Source: Comamonas testosteroni TK102 (lineage in GTDB: Bacteria; Pseudomonadota; Gammaproteobacteria; Burkholderiales; Burkholderiaceae_C). From it: a stretch of 64,000 bases of DNA. How positions within the stretch are numbered: position 1 is the stretch's first letter; each line of letters starts with the position of its first letter. This document shows, piece after piece, positions 34,697 through 44,651 of the stretch. The position numbers were made by a program, and so were the translations under genes. The stretch spans positions 3,968,001 through 4,032,000 of the forward strand of contig NZ_CP006704.1 of assembly GCF_000739375.1 (NCBI RefSeq), written 5' to 3'. Under the pieces are notes generated by a model, which saw only the letters and a program-made list of their open reading frames with translations, was not told the DNA's origin and searched no databases.

Positions 34697-35120
34697 TCTG
34701 CAGAACAGAAGCCACGCCAGCGAACAGGCAGCCAGATACATGCACGCCAGCCTGGTCGTCGTCTGGCTGGGCACGGCCCTCGTCAGCGCACTGGACTATT
34801 TCGGACTCTCGGGACTCAGGCACGAAGGTGCAAGCCTGCTGGCCGAAGGCGGCATCGTCGATGCGCGCTGGCAGGCACTGCTGATCTGGTCCGGGCTGCT
34901 GGCCGATTTGGCGCTGGGCCTGGCCTTGCTGCTGCGCCCGGGGCGGGCCAGCTATCTGACAGCCCTGTTGCTGATGACGGCCATGACCGTGATCGGCACG
35001 GCGCTTCAACCCGCGCTGTGGCTGCATCCGCTCGGGCCGCTGCTCAAGAACCTGCCCATCGCCGCCATGTTGTGGTTTTTGCTGCAGGCACACAACTCTT
35101 CCCACAGGCTTGAATCATGA
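34689..35120 (+). CDS. DoxX-like integral membrane protein
   Basis: This 143-residue protein has four hydrophobic helices (about 20-40, 60-80, 88-105 and 120-138) and GLSGLRHEGASLLA between the first two, in keeping with DoxX-like proteins of unknown biochemical activity. ATG 34689 overlaps the SDR stop by eight bases and its own stop overlaps the DUF2269 start (ATGA), so all three proteins are translationally coupled. Such a trio of soluble oxidoreductase plus two small membrane proteins suggests a membrane redox or quinone-linked process; that is an inference. Confidence 0.75.
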   Translation: MPDLQNRSHASEQAARYMHASLVVVWLGTALVSALDYFGLSGLRHEGASLLAEGGIVDARWQALLIWSGLLADLALGLALLLRPGRASYLTALLLMTAMTVIGTALQPALWLHPLGPLLKNLPIAAMLWFLLQAHNSSHRLES

Positions 35121-35593
35121 ATACCTATCTGCTGCTCAAGACGCTGCACATCCTCTCCAGTGTGCTGCTGGTCGGCACCGGCCTGGGGTCGGCCTTCTAT
35201 ATGTTCTTTGCCAACCGCAGTGGTTCGGTCGCGGCCCAGGCCGTGGTCAGCCGCCTGGTGGTTCGGGCCGACTGGTGGTTCACCACTCCCTGCGTCTTTA
35301 TCCAGCCCATCACGGGCATTGCCATGGCCTATCTCGCAGGCTGGCCGCTGACCACGCCCTGGCTCGCGCTTTCGCTGGGCTTGTATGCGCTGGCCGGCAT
35401 TTGCTGGCTTCCCGTGGTCTGGCTGCAGATCCGCATGGCGGCGATGGCGACTCAGGCCCATAGCCAGAGCCAAGCCCTGCCGCCGCTTTTCCGGCAGTAT
35501 CAGTTGCGCTGGGAGGCCCTGGGCTACCCCGCCTTTGTAGCCATGGCCGGCACCTATTATTTGATGGTGAACAAGCCAGCGCTCTGGGGCTGA
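35117..35593 (+). CDS. DUF2269 integral membrane protein
   Basis: This 158-residue protein has four transmembrane helices and the DUF2269 opening YLLLKTLHILSSVLLVGTGLGSAFYMFFANRSG, with a conserved histidine (His11) in the first helix, then WWFTTPCVFIQPITGIAMA and FRQYQLRWEALGYPAFVAM. His in helix I and Trp/Arg near the membrane edge resemble small haem- or quinone-associated proteins, but no function is known. It is the last gene of the GbsR operon, with a four-base overlap to the DoxX-like gene. Confidence 0.85.
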   Translation: MNTYLLLKTLHILSSVLLVGTGLGSAFYMFFANRSGSVAAQAVVSRLVVRADWWFTTPCVFIQPITGIAMAYLAGWPLTTPWLALSLGLYALAGICWLPVVWLQIRMAAMATQAHSQSQALPPLFRQYQLRWEALGYPAFVAMAGTYYLMVNKPALWG

Positions 35594-35683
35594 GGTACTT
35601 GTCACGGGCTGATCGCCCACATCCTGCCCAAGCAGGGCAGCCCGCAGCCCATCGCAGCCATCGGACTGCCCTGAATTCGCCAG

Positions 35684-37225
35684 CTACCGGAACACGCCAA
35701 TCGCTTCCACGAGATTCTTCACCTGCCATTGCATGCTGCTGGAGGCCTGCGCGCCCTGAGTCACCAGTTGCGCGTTCTGCTGCGTCAGATAGTCCATGTC
35801 CGCCACCGACTTGCCGACCTGGGTGATCTCCTCGCTCTGCTCGCGCGTGGCCTTGCTGATCTCGGCAATGAAGTCCGCAACGCTGCGGGCCTGGGAAACG
35901 ATATCGCCGATGTTGCGCCCCGCATCGTTCACGACGAGAGAGCCGGCTTCGATATTGGCGGTGCTGGCCTGAATGAGTGTCTTGATCTCCTTGGCTGCAT
36001 CTGCGCTGCGCTGAGCCAGTGCCCGTACCTCGCCGGCAACCACCGCAAAGCCCCTGCCGTGCTCGCCCGCACGAGCTGCCTCCACGGCTGCATTCAGGGC
36101 CAGCAAATTGGTTTGAAACGCAATGCTGTCAATCACGCCGACGATGTCGGCAATGCGGCGGGAGTTGGCCGTAATGGACTCCATGGTGGCGACGATCTGA
36201 TCCATGGACTGCCCCCCGCGCAAGGCCGCCGCGCTGGCTTCGCTGGCCAGCACACCGGCTTTTTGCGCCGTATCAGCGCTGGACTGAACCCGGGCCGTGA
36301 TCTGCTCCATGGACGCCGAGGTCTGGGCCACATTCACCGCCAGTTGCTCCGTCTGCCCGTGCAGATAGCTGTTGCCCTGCTCGATCTCGTTACAGGCCTG
36401 CTGGACATTCAGGGCCTGCTGATTCACATCGTCCACCAGCCAGCGAAACATGAGACCGATCTGGTTGACCGTACGCAGCGTGGTGCCGATTTCATCCGTG
36501 CGCTGCAGATATTCCGTCTGCCGGTTGTTGCCGGTTGCCACGTTCAGCGACTGACGCTTGAGCAGCTCCAGCGGCGTGGCGAACTGGCTCTCGAGCAATA
36601 GCGTCATGACCATCAGGGCGACCGTCATGAAGGCCGCCATCGACAGAAACTGCATCTGGCTTTGGCCCAGCAGCCAGGCGCCGAGCACCAGGGCGCCCCA
36701 CAAGGCCAGCGAGTTCAGCCGGATACGCCGGCGCACCCCCATGTGCCGCCAGATCGAAAGCACCTTCCCCAGCCCCTTCCTGGAGACGATGCCCTTGTGC
36801 AGCTCGGGGGCGGCAGCGCCCTTGTCATGCATGGTTTCATACAGCTTTTGTGCCGCTTCCACCTCTTTGCGCTCGGGCTGCGTGCGCACCGACATATAGC
36901 CCTTGGCCCGGTCATTGCGGATGATGGGAATGGCATTCGCGCGAACCCAGTAGTGGTCCCCGTTCTTGCGCCGGTTCTTGACCAGTGCGCTCCAGGGCTC
37001 GCCGCTTTTGAGCGTGGCCCACATGTCGGCAAAGGCAGCCGGGGGCATGTCCGGGTGGCGCACCAGATTGTGCGTCTGGCCAAGAACCTCTTGCGGCTCG
37101 AAGCCGCTGACCTCCATGAATGCCTGATTGGCATATTTGATGTAGCTCTCCGTGTCCGTGGTGGACATCAGAGTGGCATTTTCATCAAAGCTGTACTCAC
37201 GCTGTGTCACTGGTGCATTGACTCG
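35684..37225 (-). CDS. Methyl-accepting chemotaxis protein with PAS domain (Aer-like)
   Basis: This 513-residue energy-taxis receptor begins [43 protein letters not shown], a PAS domain (about 8-110) like FAD-binding Aer. Two closely spaced hydrophobic segments (about 165-205) anchor it, followed by a HAMP-like region and the MCP signalling domain (about 250-513) with the tip [34 protein letters not shown]. The C-terminus lacks a CheR-binding pentapeptide. ATG 37225 is taken because it fits Aer N-termini; an upstream ATG adds 14 residues. It is a single gene. Confidence 0.92.
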   Translation of the reverse strand, partial: RVNAPVTQREYSFDENATLMSTTDTESYIKYANQAFMEVSGFEPQEVLGQTHNLVRHPDMPPAAFADMWATLKSGEPWSALVKNRRKNGDHYWVRANAIPIIRNDRAKGYMSVRTQPERKEVEAAQKLYETMHDKGAAAPELHKGIVSRKGLGKVLSIWRHMGVRRRIRLNSLALWGALVLGAWLLGQSQMQFLSMAAFMTVALMVMTLLLESQFATPLELLKRQSLNVATGNNRQTEYLQRTDEIGTTLRTVNQIGLMFRWLVDDVNQQALNVQQACNEIEQGNSYLHGQTEQLAVNVAQTSASMEQITARVQSSADTAQKAGVLASEASAAALRGGQSMDQIVATMESITANSRRIADIVGVIDSIAFQTNLLALNAAVEAARAGEHGRGFAVVAGEVRALAQRSADAAKEIKTLIQASTANIEAGSLVVNDAGRNIGDIVSQARSVADFIAEISKATREQSEEITQVGKSVADMDYLTQQNAQLVTQGAQASSSMQWQVKNLVEAIGVFR

Positions 37226-37425
37226 CATAGATGCCGCTTTCTGGTCATTGATCGAGAAAGACTGCACAGCCTTGTGCCGCAGTCTGCGCTGCAGCAGCCA
37301 CCTCTGTGTGTATCAATTATTTACATGTTTTTTGCGCCCCATCCATTCCTGAAAAATCAGTTGTTGCTAGCCCGCATCAACGCAGACACAGAGCCCTGAT
37401 CCCTTCATTCAAACGCGCTCCTCTC

Positions 37426-37902
37426 CTACAAAGGCAGCCGCGCATCGTCCTTGATCTCCTCCATCACCGCATAGGTTCTGGTCTCGCGCACACCCGGAAG
37501 CTGCCATAGCACCCGGCCCGCAAAGTCGCGGTAGGCGGCCATATCGGCCATGCGGGTCTTGAGCAGATAGTCAAAGCCGCCTGCCACCATATGGCATTCC
37601 ATGATGGCGGGATAGGCCAGCACGGCGGCCTTGAACTCATCAAACACATGGGGAGTGGTGCGATCCAGCAGCACCTCGACAAACACCGTCATGCCCACGC
37701 CCAGCTTCTGCGGATTCAGACGCGCCTCGTAGCCCAGGATGTAGGCGTCGCGCGTGAGCCGGGCCACGCGAGCCTGTACGGCCGTGGGTGAAAGCGCCAC
37801 CTGTTCAGCCAGACGCAGATTGGAGATACGCCCGTCGGTTTGCAGAATTGCCAGTATTTTTCGATCAATCCTGTCGATATCCACTTCTGAAGCGTCATTC
37901 AT
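37426..37902 (-). CDS. Lrp/AsnC-family regulator, probable PutR
   Basis: This 158-residue protein has an Lrp-type helix-turn-helix (about 8-65: DRIDRKILAILQTDGRISNLRLAEQVALSPTAVQARVARLTRDAYILGYEARLNPQKL) and an AsnC ligand-binding domain (about 75-150). It is divergent from putA with 109 bases between starts. In several alphaproteobacteria and betaproteobacteria an adjacent Lrp-type PutR activates putA with proline, and the PutA here lacks a DNA-binding domain, which supports that role. Effector specificity is inferred from position. Confidence 0.88.
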   Translation of the reverse strand: MNDASEVDIDRIDRKILAILQTDGRISNLRLAEQVALSPTAVQARVARLTRDAYILGYEARLNPQKLGVGMTVFVEVLLDRTTPHVFDEFKAAVLAYPAIMECHMVAGGFDYLLKTRMADMAAYRDFAGRVLWQLPGVRETRTYAVMEEIKDDARLPL

Positions 37903-38011
37903 TGGTGAATTCCTCTTTCTAATTCACTCAATATAGTGATTCATTCTTCAGCAAACCAGCAATGATTTTCCCTATGTAGACAGCCGCGTCCGCGCCGCTT
38001 GCAATGCAGCT

Positions 38012-41000
38012 GTGAACATGGTGAAGGCCGCGCACCCGCTCGCGTCCAGGCTCTTTGACACCTGCACCGACATGCCGACCTTCACTGTGCTGCCTGACAG
38101 CAAACGCCCTGCCGACGCACTGCGCCAGGCCATTACCGCCGCTACCCGCATGGCCGAGACCGATGCCGTGGCCCGGCTGCTGCCCGCCGCCACCCTGCCC
38201 CCAGCACAGGCGGCCCAGGTTGCCGTTCATGCGCAAAGGCTGGTCGAGCAGTTGCGTGCCCAGCCTGCCAGCGCGGGACGCCAGGGACTGGTGCAAGGCT
38301 TGCTGCAGGAGTTCTCTCTGTCCTCGCAGGAAGGCGTGGCGCTGATGTGTCTTGCCGAGGCCTTGCTGCGCATACCCGATGCCGCCACGCGCGACGCACT
38401 GATCCGCGACAAGCTGCGCGGCGGCGACTGGCAGGCGCATCTGGGCAAAAGCCCTTCGCTCTTTGTCAATGCCGCCGCCTGGGGGCTGGTGGTCACTGGC
38501 AAGCTGGTCGATACGCATAGCGAACCGGGCCTGCTCGCGGCGCTCAAGCGTGTCACGACCAGAGGGGGCGAGCCGCTGGTGCGCAAGGCCGTGGATATGG
38601 CCATGCGCCTGATGGGCGAGCAGTTTGTGATGGGCGAGACCATTGCCCAGGCCCTGGAGCGCGCGCGAGAGTTGCAGGCCCGAGGCTTTCGCTATTCCTA
38701 CGACATGCTGGGGGAGGCGGCTCTCACAGCCCAGGACGCGCAGCGCTATCTGCAATCCTATGTGGATGCGATTCATGCCATTGGCAAGGCCGCTGGCGGC
38801 ATGGGCCTCTATGAAGGACCGGGTATTTCCATCAAGCTCAGCGCCCTGCATCCACGCTATAGCCGCACCCAATGGCAGCGCGTGATGAGCGAGTTGCTGC
38901 CGCGCGTGCTGCAGTTGTGCGAGCTGGCGCGCAGCTACGGCATAGGTCTCAATATCGACGCCGAAGAAGCCGATCGGCTGGAGCTGTCGCTGGACCTGCT
39001 GGAGCAACTGGCCCATGGCCCCAGCCTGGCGGGCTGGAACGGCCTGGGCTTTGTGATTCAGGCCTATCAGAAACGCTGTCCCTATGTGATCGACTATCTG
39101 ATCGATCTGGCCCGGCGCAGCAGACGGCGCCTGATGGTACGTCTGGTCAAGGGCGCTTACTGGGACAGCGAGATCAAGCGTGCCCAGATAGACGGCCTGC
39201 GCGACTATCCCGTCTATACCCGCAAACACCACACCGATGTGGCTTACATCGCTTGCGCGCGCAAGCTGCTGGCCGCGCCCGATGCCATCTACCCGCAATT
39301 CGCCACCCACAATGCTCAGACGGTAGCAAGCATCGAATCACTCGCCAGCGCCCTTCCCTACAGCGTAGGCAGCTATGAATTTCAATGTCTGCATGGCATG
39401 GGCGAGCCTCTCTACCGCCATGTGGTCGAAGCCGAGGACAAGGCCGCGCGCCGCCCCTGCCGCATCTATGCACCTGTGGGCACGCACGAGACGCTGCTGG
39501 CCTATCTGGTGCGCCGCTTGCTGGAGAACGGCGCCAACAGCTCGTTCGTGCACCGCATTGCCAACCCCGACTGGCCGGTCTCCGACCTGATAGCAGCCCC
39601 CGCAGATCAGGTGCTGGCCCAAAGCCAGTTCGATGCTCAGGCTGCGCAGGATGCGGCGCAAGACATAGGCCTGCCCCATCCTCGCATAGGACTGCCGCGC
39701 GACCTGCTGGGTGCGCAGCGCATCAACTCGACAGGCCTGGATCTGAGCGATGACGGTGTGCTGGGCGCCTTGTCTCAGGCGCTTGTGCAGACCCGGCAGG
39801 CACTCCGGCCCCAGGACGGCCATGCCGCCGATGCCGTCGGCACCATCATCACCAACCCGGCCAATCATCAGGAGCTGCTGGGCCATATCAGCGATGCCAC
39901 GCCCGCGCAGATTCAACAGGCACTGCAGACAGCCGTGCAGGCCCAGCCCTCATGGGGGGCAAGCCCGGCCGAACAACGCGCCTGCCTGCTGGAGAGCGCC
40001 GCCGACAGCTTCGAGACCCAGATGCTGCCGCTGATGACCCTGCTGATGCGCGAAGCTGGCAAGACCGCCGCCAATGCCGTAGCCGAGGTGCGCGAGGCCA
40101 CCGATTTTCTGCGCTATTACGCGGCCCAGATTCGGCGACAGGCAGCTGCGGATCTGCTCGCCCCCGGCATTGGCCCGGTAGTCTGCATCAGCCCCTGGAA
40201 TTTTCCGCTGGCCATCTTCACCGGGCAGGTCGCCGCCGCCCTTTCAGCCGGCAACGCAGTACTTGCCAAGCCCGCCGAGCAGACCCCGCTGATCGCCCAG
40301 GAAGCCGTGCGCCTGCTGCATCAGGCCGGCATCGGGCCTGGTGTGCTGCAACTGCTGCCCGGCCGGGGCGAAACTGTGGGGGCAGCGCTGGTGGCCGATG
40401 CGCGTGTGGCAGGCGTGCTGTTCACGGGCTCCACCGAGGTTGCGCGGCTGCTGAATCTGCAGACCGCCGCCAGGCTGCGGCCCGACGGCCAGCCCGTGGT
40501 GCTGGTGGCCGAAACCGGCGGCCAGAACGCCATGCTGGTGGACTCATCCGCACTGGTCGAGCAAGCCGTGCAGGACATTGCTGCATCCGCCTTCGACAGC
40601 GCCGGCCAGCGCTGCTCGGCTCTGCGCCTGCTGTGCGTGCAAAGCGACTGCGCCGACCGGCTGCTGGCCATGCTGCGCGGCGCCATGCAGGAGCTGCATT
40701 GCGGCGACCCGGCCGAGCTGGCCACCGATGTGGGCCCCGTGATCGATGCCGATGCCAAGGCAGCCATCGAGCGGCACATCGCCAGGCTGGGAGCTCTGGG
40801 CCTGCGCATCCATCAATCGCCGCTGAGCCCGGAAACTGCCGTACAAGGGCATTTTGTGGCCCCCACGCTGATCGAGCTGCCCGATCTGCAGCCGCTCGAG
40901 CGCGAAGTCTTCGGCCCCGTACTCCATGTGCTGCGGTATCAAAGGCGTGAGCTGCCGCAGCTGCTGGAGCACATCAACGCCCTGGGCTATGGCCTGACCA

Positions 41001-41842
41001 TGGGCTTGCACACGCGCATCGACGAGACCGTGCAGCAGGTCGCCCAGGCTGCACATGTAGGCAATCTGTATGTGAATCGCAATATGGTGGGAGCCGTGGT
41101 CGGTGTTCAGCCCTTTGGCGGCGAAGGGCTGTCGGGCACCGGCCCCAAGGCCGGCGGGCCGCTGTATCTGCCGCGCCTGCAGCAGGCACCCGGCTCGCCG
41201 CTACAGCTGCTGAACCTGCTGCTGCACCAGTGCGGCGAGGCTCAGCTCACTGCCGCCCCCGCCACCTCTGCTGCCACAGTCGCCTTGCAGCAGCTGGGTC
41301 ACTGGGCCAGGCAGCATGGTGAGGCCATCGTCAGCCGTCATTGCGAGGGCCTGCAATCGGCCCTGCCCGATCTGCATGCCGCACGCCTGCTGCCAGGCCC
41401 CACCGGCGAGCGCAATCTCTACCAACTGCTTGGCAAGCCGCACACCCTGTGTCTGGCGCAGGACAGGACCATGCTGCTGCTGCAACTGGCCGCCGCACTG
41501 GCCTGCGGCTCACAAGCCCTGTGGCCAGCCAGCCCGCTCGGCACCGCCGTGCACCACAAGCTGCCTGAGGCACTGCGCCACCATGTGCGGCTGTTGCCTG
41601 ACAAGCTGAGCATCGAGGAAATTGCGCAGACCGAGGCCATGGACGCTGCACTGCTGGAATGCGACGACGCAGGCTTTCTGCAATGGTCGCAGGCATTGGC
41701 AGGACGGCCCGGCCCGCTGGTTCTGCCCATACGCTGCCAAGCAGGCCAGCTCGTGCGACTGGAGCGGCTCTGGCACGAGCGTGCGCTGTCGCACAACACG
41801 GCGGCCGCCGGCGGCAACGCCGCCTTGATGACCCTGGAGTAA
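38012..41842 (+). CDS. putA: Bifunctional proline dehydrogenase / glutamate semialdehyde dehydrogenase
   Basis: This 1276-residue enzyme oxidises proline to glutamate. The proline dehydrogenase barrel (about 185-480) includes RFSYDMLGEAAL-like RYSYDMLGEAALT, GISIKLSALHPRY and RLMVRLVKGAYWDSEIKRAQ. The aldehyde dehydrogenase domain (about 610-1060) has the Glu in AETGGQNAMLVD and the catalytic Cys in SAGQRCSALRLL. A C-terminal ALDH-like domain follows. The N-terminal ribbon-helix-helix repressor of E. coli PutA is absent, so the gene should be regulated by the divergent Lrp-type protein. The frame opens with GTG 38012; ATG 38018 is an alternative. Confidence 0.95.
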   Translation: MNMVKAAHPLASRLFDTCTDMPTFTVLPDSKRPADALRQAITAATRMAETDAVARLLPAATLPPAQAAQVAVHAQRLVEQLRAQPASAGRQGLVQGLLQEFSLSSQEGVALMCLAEALLRIPDAATRDALIRDKLRGGDWQAHLGKSPSLFVNAAAWGLVVTGKLVDTHSEPGLLAALKRVTTRGGEPLVRKAVDMAMRLMGEQFVMGETIAQALERARELQARGFRYSYDMLGEAALTAQDAQRYLQSYVDAIHAIGKAAGGMGLYEGPGISIKLSALHPRYSRTQWQRVMSELLPRVLQLCELARSYGIGLNIDAEEADRLELSLDLLEQLAHGPSLAGWNGLGFVIQAYQKRCPYVIDYLIDLARRSRRRLMVRLVKGAYWDSEIKRAQIDGLRDYPVYTRKHHTDVAYIACARKLLAAPDAIYPQFATHNAQTVASIESLASALPYSVGSYEFQCLHGMGEPLYRHVVEAEDKAARRPCRIYAPVGTHETLLAYLVRRLLENGANSSFVHRIANPDWPVSDLIAAPADQVLAQSQFDAQAAQDAAQDIGLPHPRIGLPRDLLGAQRINSTGLDLSDDGVLGALSQALVQTRQALRPQDGHAADAVGTIITNPANHQELLGHISDATPAQIQQALQTAVQAQPSWGASPAEQRACLLESAADSFETQMLPLMTLLMREAGKTAANAVAEVREATDFLRYYAAQIRRQAAADLLAPGIGPVVCISPWNFPLAIFTGQVAAALSAGNAVLAKPAEQTPLIAQEAVRLLHQAGIGPGVLQLLPGRGETVGAALVADARVAGVLFTGSTEVARLLNLQTAARLRPDGQPVVLVAETGGQNAMLVDSSALVEQAVQDIAASAFDSAGQRCSALRLLCVQSDCADRLLAMLRGAMQELHCGDPAELATDVGPVIDADAKAAIERHIARLGALGLRIHQSPLSPETAVQGHFVAPTLIELPDLQPLEREVFGPVLHVLRYQRRELPQLLEHINALGYGLTMGLHTRIDETVQQVAQAAHVGNLYVNRNMVGAVVGVQPFGGEGLSGTGPKAGGPLYLPRLQQAPGSPLQLLNLLLHQCGEAQLTAAPATSAATVALQQLGHWARQHGEAIVSRHCEGLQSALPDLHAARLLPGPTGERNLYQLLGKPHTLCLAQDRTMLLLQLAAALACGSQALWPASPLGTAVHHKLPEALRHHVRLLPDKLSIEEIAQTEAMDAALLECDDAGFLQWSQALAGRPGPLVLPIRCQAGQLVRLERLWHERALSHNTAAAGGNAALMTLE

Positions 41843-41885
41843 GGCCTGGGCACTGCGCGACAGCGCATTGCCCGCCAAAAAGAAA

Positions 41886-41915
41886 ACCCCCGGCGCAGGC
41901 AGCTGCGCGGGGGTT
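41886..41915. terminator. Bidirectional terminator between putA and mop
   Basis: AACCCCCGGCGCAG faces CTGCGCGGGGGTT with one bulge. The genes on both sides converge on it. Confidence 0.85.
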
Positions 41916-41935
41916 GTGTGGAAAAGGTTTGAGGA

Positions 41936-42151
41936 TTACAGCTTGGCGATGGACACCTCGGTGGACTTGACCAGGGCCACGACCTCGGAGCCCACGGCCA
42001 GACCCAGATCATTGACCGAACGCGTGGTGATCACGGAAGTGACGATGCCCCAAGGCGTCTCCACATCCACTTCCGAAACCACATCACCGCGGATGATTTC
42101 CTTGACCTTGCCCTTGAACTGATTGCGCACGTTGATGGCTTGAATGGACAT
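41936..42151 (-). CDS. mop: Molbindin (single TOBE-domain molybdate-binding protein)
   Basis: This 71-residue protein is one TOBE/Mop unit: MSIQAINVRNQFKGKVKEIIRGDVVSEVDVETPWGIVTSVITTRSVNDLGLAVGSEVVALVKSTEVSIAKL. Mop proteins form hexamers that bind molybdate in the cytoplasm for storage or homeostasis; some TOBE proteins bind tungstate or other oxyanions. The TTRSV and VKSTEV stretches match the family binding sites. No molybdate transporter (modABC) is adjacent. ATG 42151 follows an AGGAG-like site. The 464 bases upstream contain its promoter region. Confidence 0.9.
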   Translation of the reverse strand: MSIQAINVRNQFKGKVKEIIRGDVVSEVDVETPWGIVTSVITTRSVNDLGLAVGSEVVALVKSTEVSIAKL

Positions 42152-42615
42152 GCAAAATTCTCCTGAGAACTCGTGAAGGTTATGACAACAGTGTTTGCTG
42201 CACTGCATGAAAACAATTCTGAAACCTTCTCCACAAAACTCAAAAGAATAAAAACAAAAATTTTTATACCAAAAACATCTTATGCAGATCATCAGCTCGC
42301 GAGTCTGCGCAATCGCAGCGGTTCAAAAAGACCTTCACCAGGATTTGACTGGAGCAAAGAGGCAGGGCCTAAAACAGCATCAGGCCCTGCTGGGGCCAGT
42401 GGTATGGCCCAGTCCCGTCGCAGTCCAGAACCACGCGCATGGCTGAGCCGCGCCAGGCACCCGCAACAGACCCGAGGATGTGCAAGCATGTTCAGGCCTT
42501 GCCAAGTCCCTCAAGGCTGGGAGCGGCAGGCTTGGGGCGGCGATCCAGGCCAAGCAGCCCGCAGCACTGTGACAGCCAGCGCTCGGGCCTTTGCCGATGG
42601 AATTCGCCTCAGACT
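42152..42615. other. Gene-free stretch upstream of mop
   Basis: No gene is convincing; the open frames here (for example 42292-42489 on the minus strand) lack ribosome sites and recognisable domains. The 100 bases next to mop are AT-rich and probably hold its promoter. CAGGGCCT/AGGCCCTG arms near 42363-42389 form a possible hairpin without a T-run. Nothing else is identified. Confidence 0.45.
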
Positions 42616-43548
42616 TCAACCTTCTGCAGACTGCAGTGCAGCGCGTACCACCTCAGGCTTCAGCGTGGGCACAAAGCTCTCGATAAAAGCATAGGCATAG
42701 CCTCGCAACCAGGCATCGCGGCGCAGGGCCAGCCGTGTGAGATTGACTTCGAACAGGTGGCGCGCATCGATGGCACGCAGATGGCGGTCACGCTCAGCAT
42801 CGAAAGCGATGGAGGCGATGATGCCCACGCCCATGCCCAACTCCGCATAGGTCTTGATCACGTCGGCATCCATGGCGGTCAGCACCACTTCGGGCACCAG
42901 TGCAGCGGCAGCAAACGCCTTGTCGATATGGGCACGCCCGGTGTAGCCCTGTTCGTAAGTGATGATGGGGTGGCGCGCCAGATCCTCCAGCGTCAGCGGT
43001 CCGCAGGCATCGAGCAGCGCATGGCCAGGCGGCACGACCACACTGTGGGACCAGCGATAGCAAGGCAGGGTCACCAGATTCTCGTAACTGCCCAGCGCCT
43101 CGGTGGCCACACCGATATCGGCCTCGCCCGAGAGCAGCATCTCGGCCACCTGCCGCGGCGAGCCCTGATGCAGATGCAGCGAAACCTGGGGGTAAAGCCT
43201 GCGGAAATCACGCACCACCTGGGGCAAGGCATAGCGTGCCTGAGAGTGCGTGGCGGCAATCGACAGGCCTCCGCGCTCGCTGGCATGGAAGTCCTCACCC
43301 GCGCGGCGCAGATTGTCGGCCTCAAGCAGCATGCGCTCGACAATGGGCAGCAAGGCTGTGCCGGGCGGCGTCAGCCCCGTCAGGCGCTTTCCTGCGCGCA
43401 CGAATATATCGATGCCCAACTCCTCCTCGAGCTCACGAATCTGCCGGCTCACACCAGGCTGCGAGGTGTGGAGCATGGCCGCCACTTCGGTCAGATTGAA
43501 GCCACGCCTTGCCGTTTCCCGGACCGAACGCAGTTGCTGAAAATTCAT
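42616..43548 (-). CDS. CysB/Cbl-type LysR regulator
   Basis: This 310-residue protein opens MNFQQLRSVRETARRGFNLTEVAAMLHTSQPGVSRQIRELEEELGIDIFVRAGKRLTGLTPPG, the CysB-subfamily helix-turn-helix, followed by a sulfate/acetylserine-type effector domain (about 90-300) with THSQARYALPQVV and MDADVIKTYAELGMGVGIIA. CysB and Cbl activate sulfate and sulfonate assimilation genes when sulfur is scarce. It is the last gene after ssuB on the same strand (69-base gap), pointing to control of this ssu cluster. CysB versus Cbl cannot be separated here. Confidence 0.9.
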   Translation of the reverse strand: MNFQQLRSVRETARRGFNLTEVAAMLHTSQPGVSRQIRELEEELGIDIFVRAGKRLTGLTPPGTALLPIVERMLLEADNLRRAGEDFHASERGGLSIAATHSQARYALPQVVRDFRRLYPQVSLHLHQGSPRQVAEMLLSGEADIGVATEALGSYENLVTLPCYRWSHSVVVPPGHALLDACGPLTLEDLARHPIITYEQGYTGRAHIDKAFAAAALVPEVVLTAMDADVIKTYAELGMGVGIIASIAFDAERDRHLRAIDARHLFEVNLTRLALRRDAWLRGYAYAFIESFVPTLKPEVVRAALQSAEG

Positions 43549-43617
43549 ATCTTGATGGCAGGCGGCACAGCTTGCGGCTGCGCCCGCCGCCTGTTTCTCT
43601 TTGTTTTCGTTGGAAGC

Positions 43618-44604
43618 TCAAATCGCCCAGCGCAGGCCCGTAGCCGGCACGCCAGGCCAATCCTGCAATCCGGCGTCCTGTTCTGGCTCGGGCTTTTGCA
43701 GCACGCGGTCCAGAATGCGTGTCTCCAGCGCGGCAAAGCGGGCATCTCCATGTACACGCGGACGTGGCAAGTCGATGCGCTCGTCAAGCGCAATGCGTCC
43801 GTCCTCGATCAGCACCACGCGATCGGCAAGAGCCACGGCCTCCTGTACATCGTGAGTGACCAGCAAGGCCGTGAAGCCATGGCTGCGCCACAGACCTTCG
43901 ATGAGGCGGTGCATCTCAATGCGCGTGAGCGCATCGAGAGCACCCAGCGGCTCATCGAGCAGCAGCAGCCGTGGCTGGTGCACCAGGGCGCGCGCCAGGG
44001 CCACACGCTGGCGCTGGCCGCCCGACAGCCTTGCCGGCCATTCGTTTTCACGGTCGGCCAATCCCACCTGCGCCAGCACCTTGCGGCCCTGCTCGCGCGC
44101 TGAATCGGGCAGACCCAGAATCACGTTGTCCAGCACCCGCTTCCAGGGCAACAAACGCGCATCCTGAAACATGATGCGCGTGTCCCCGCTCTGCTGGCCC
44201 TCGCCCCCATCGATCAGCAACTGCCCGGCGCTGGCCTTCTCCAGCCCCGCGACAAGGCGCAGCAAGGTGGATTTTCCGCAGCCGCTGCGCCCCACAATGG
44301 CGATGAACTCACCGGGCCGGACATCGAGCTGCACCTGCTTGAGCACTTCACGCTCGCCATAGCGCTTGGTCAGCTGCAGCGTCTGCAAATGCACACCCTG
44401 GGCCATTTTCTGCGGCACATCCGGCTGCTTGCTGCTGCCCTGCTGATCTGCTTCCTCATCCTTGGTCCGCTGCCACAGCTTCCCACTCGCCTGCAAGGCC
44501 TCGGCCTCGTCCCAGGAGGCCTCCCAGGCCACCAGCGGCTGACGCGCATTCAGCGCACCTGCACCCACCAGCGACTGGGCCAAACGACTCCACAAACTAC
44601 TCAT
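43618..44604 (-). CDS. ssuB: Sulfonate ABC transporter ATP-binding protein with N-terminal extension
   Basis: This 328-residue ATPase has Walker [10 protein letters not shown] (about 109-117), the signature [16 protein letters not shown] (about 193-208), Walker [13 protein letters not shown] (about 213-224) and the switch His in [13 protein letters not shown] 66-residue N-terminal extension of unclear purpose precedes the usual start ([17 protein letters not shown], Met67). It should be translated, because AGAGGAG lies 7 bases before ATG 44604 while Met67 has no ribosome site. It powers SsuC. ssuC ends 124 bases upstream, across a dispersed repeat. Confidence 0.92.
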   Translation of the reverse strand: MSSLWSRLAQSLVGAGALNARQPLVAWEASWDEAEALQASGKLWQRTKDEEADQQGSSKQPDVPQKMAQGVHLQTLQLTKRYGEREVLKQVQLDVRPGEFIAIVGRSGCGKSTLLRLVAGLEKASAGQLLIDGGEGQQSGDTRIMFQDARLLPWKRVLDNVILGLPDSAREQGRKVLAQVGLADRENEWPARLSGGQRQRVALARALVHQPRLLLLDEPLGALDALTRIEMHRLIEGLWRSHGFTALLVTHDVQEAVALADRVVLIEDGRIALDERIDLPRPRVHGDARFAALETRILDRVLQKPEPEQDAGLQDWPGVPATGLRWAI

Positions 44605-44651
44605 CGCAAGCTCCTCTCATTCTTGAAACCGACACGCACCAACCCAGAGAC

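Noticed and set aside
42292..42489. A 65-residue minus-strand frame upstream of mop
   Set aside because: No ribosome site, no domain, and Arg/Pro/Leu-rich composition typical of chance frames.
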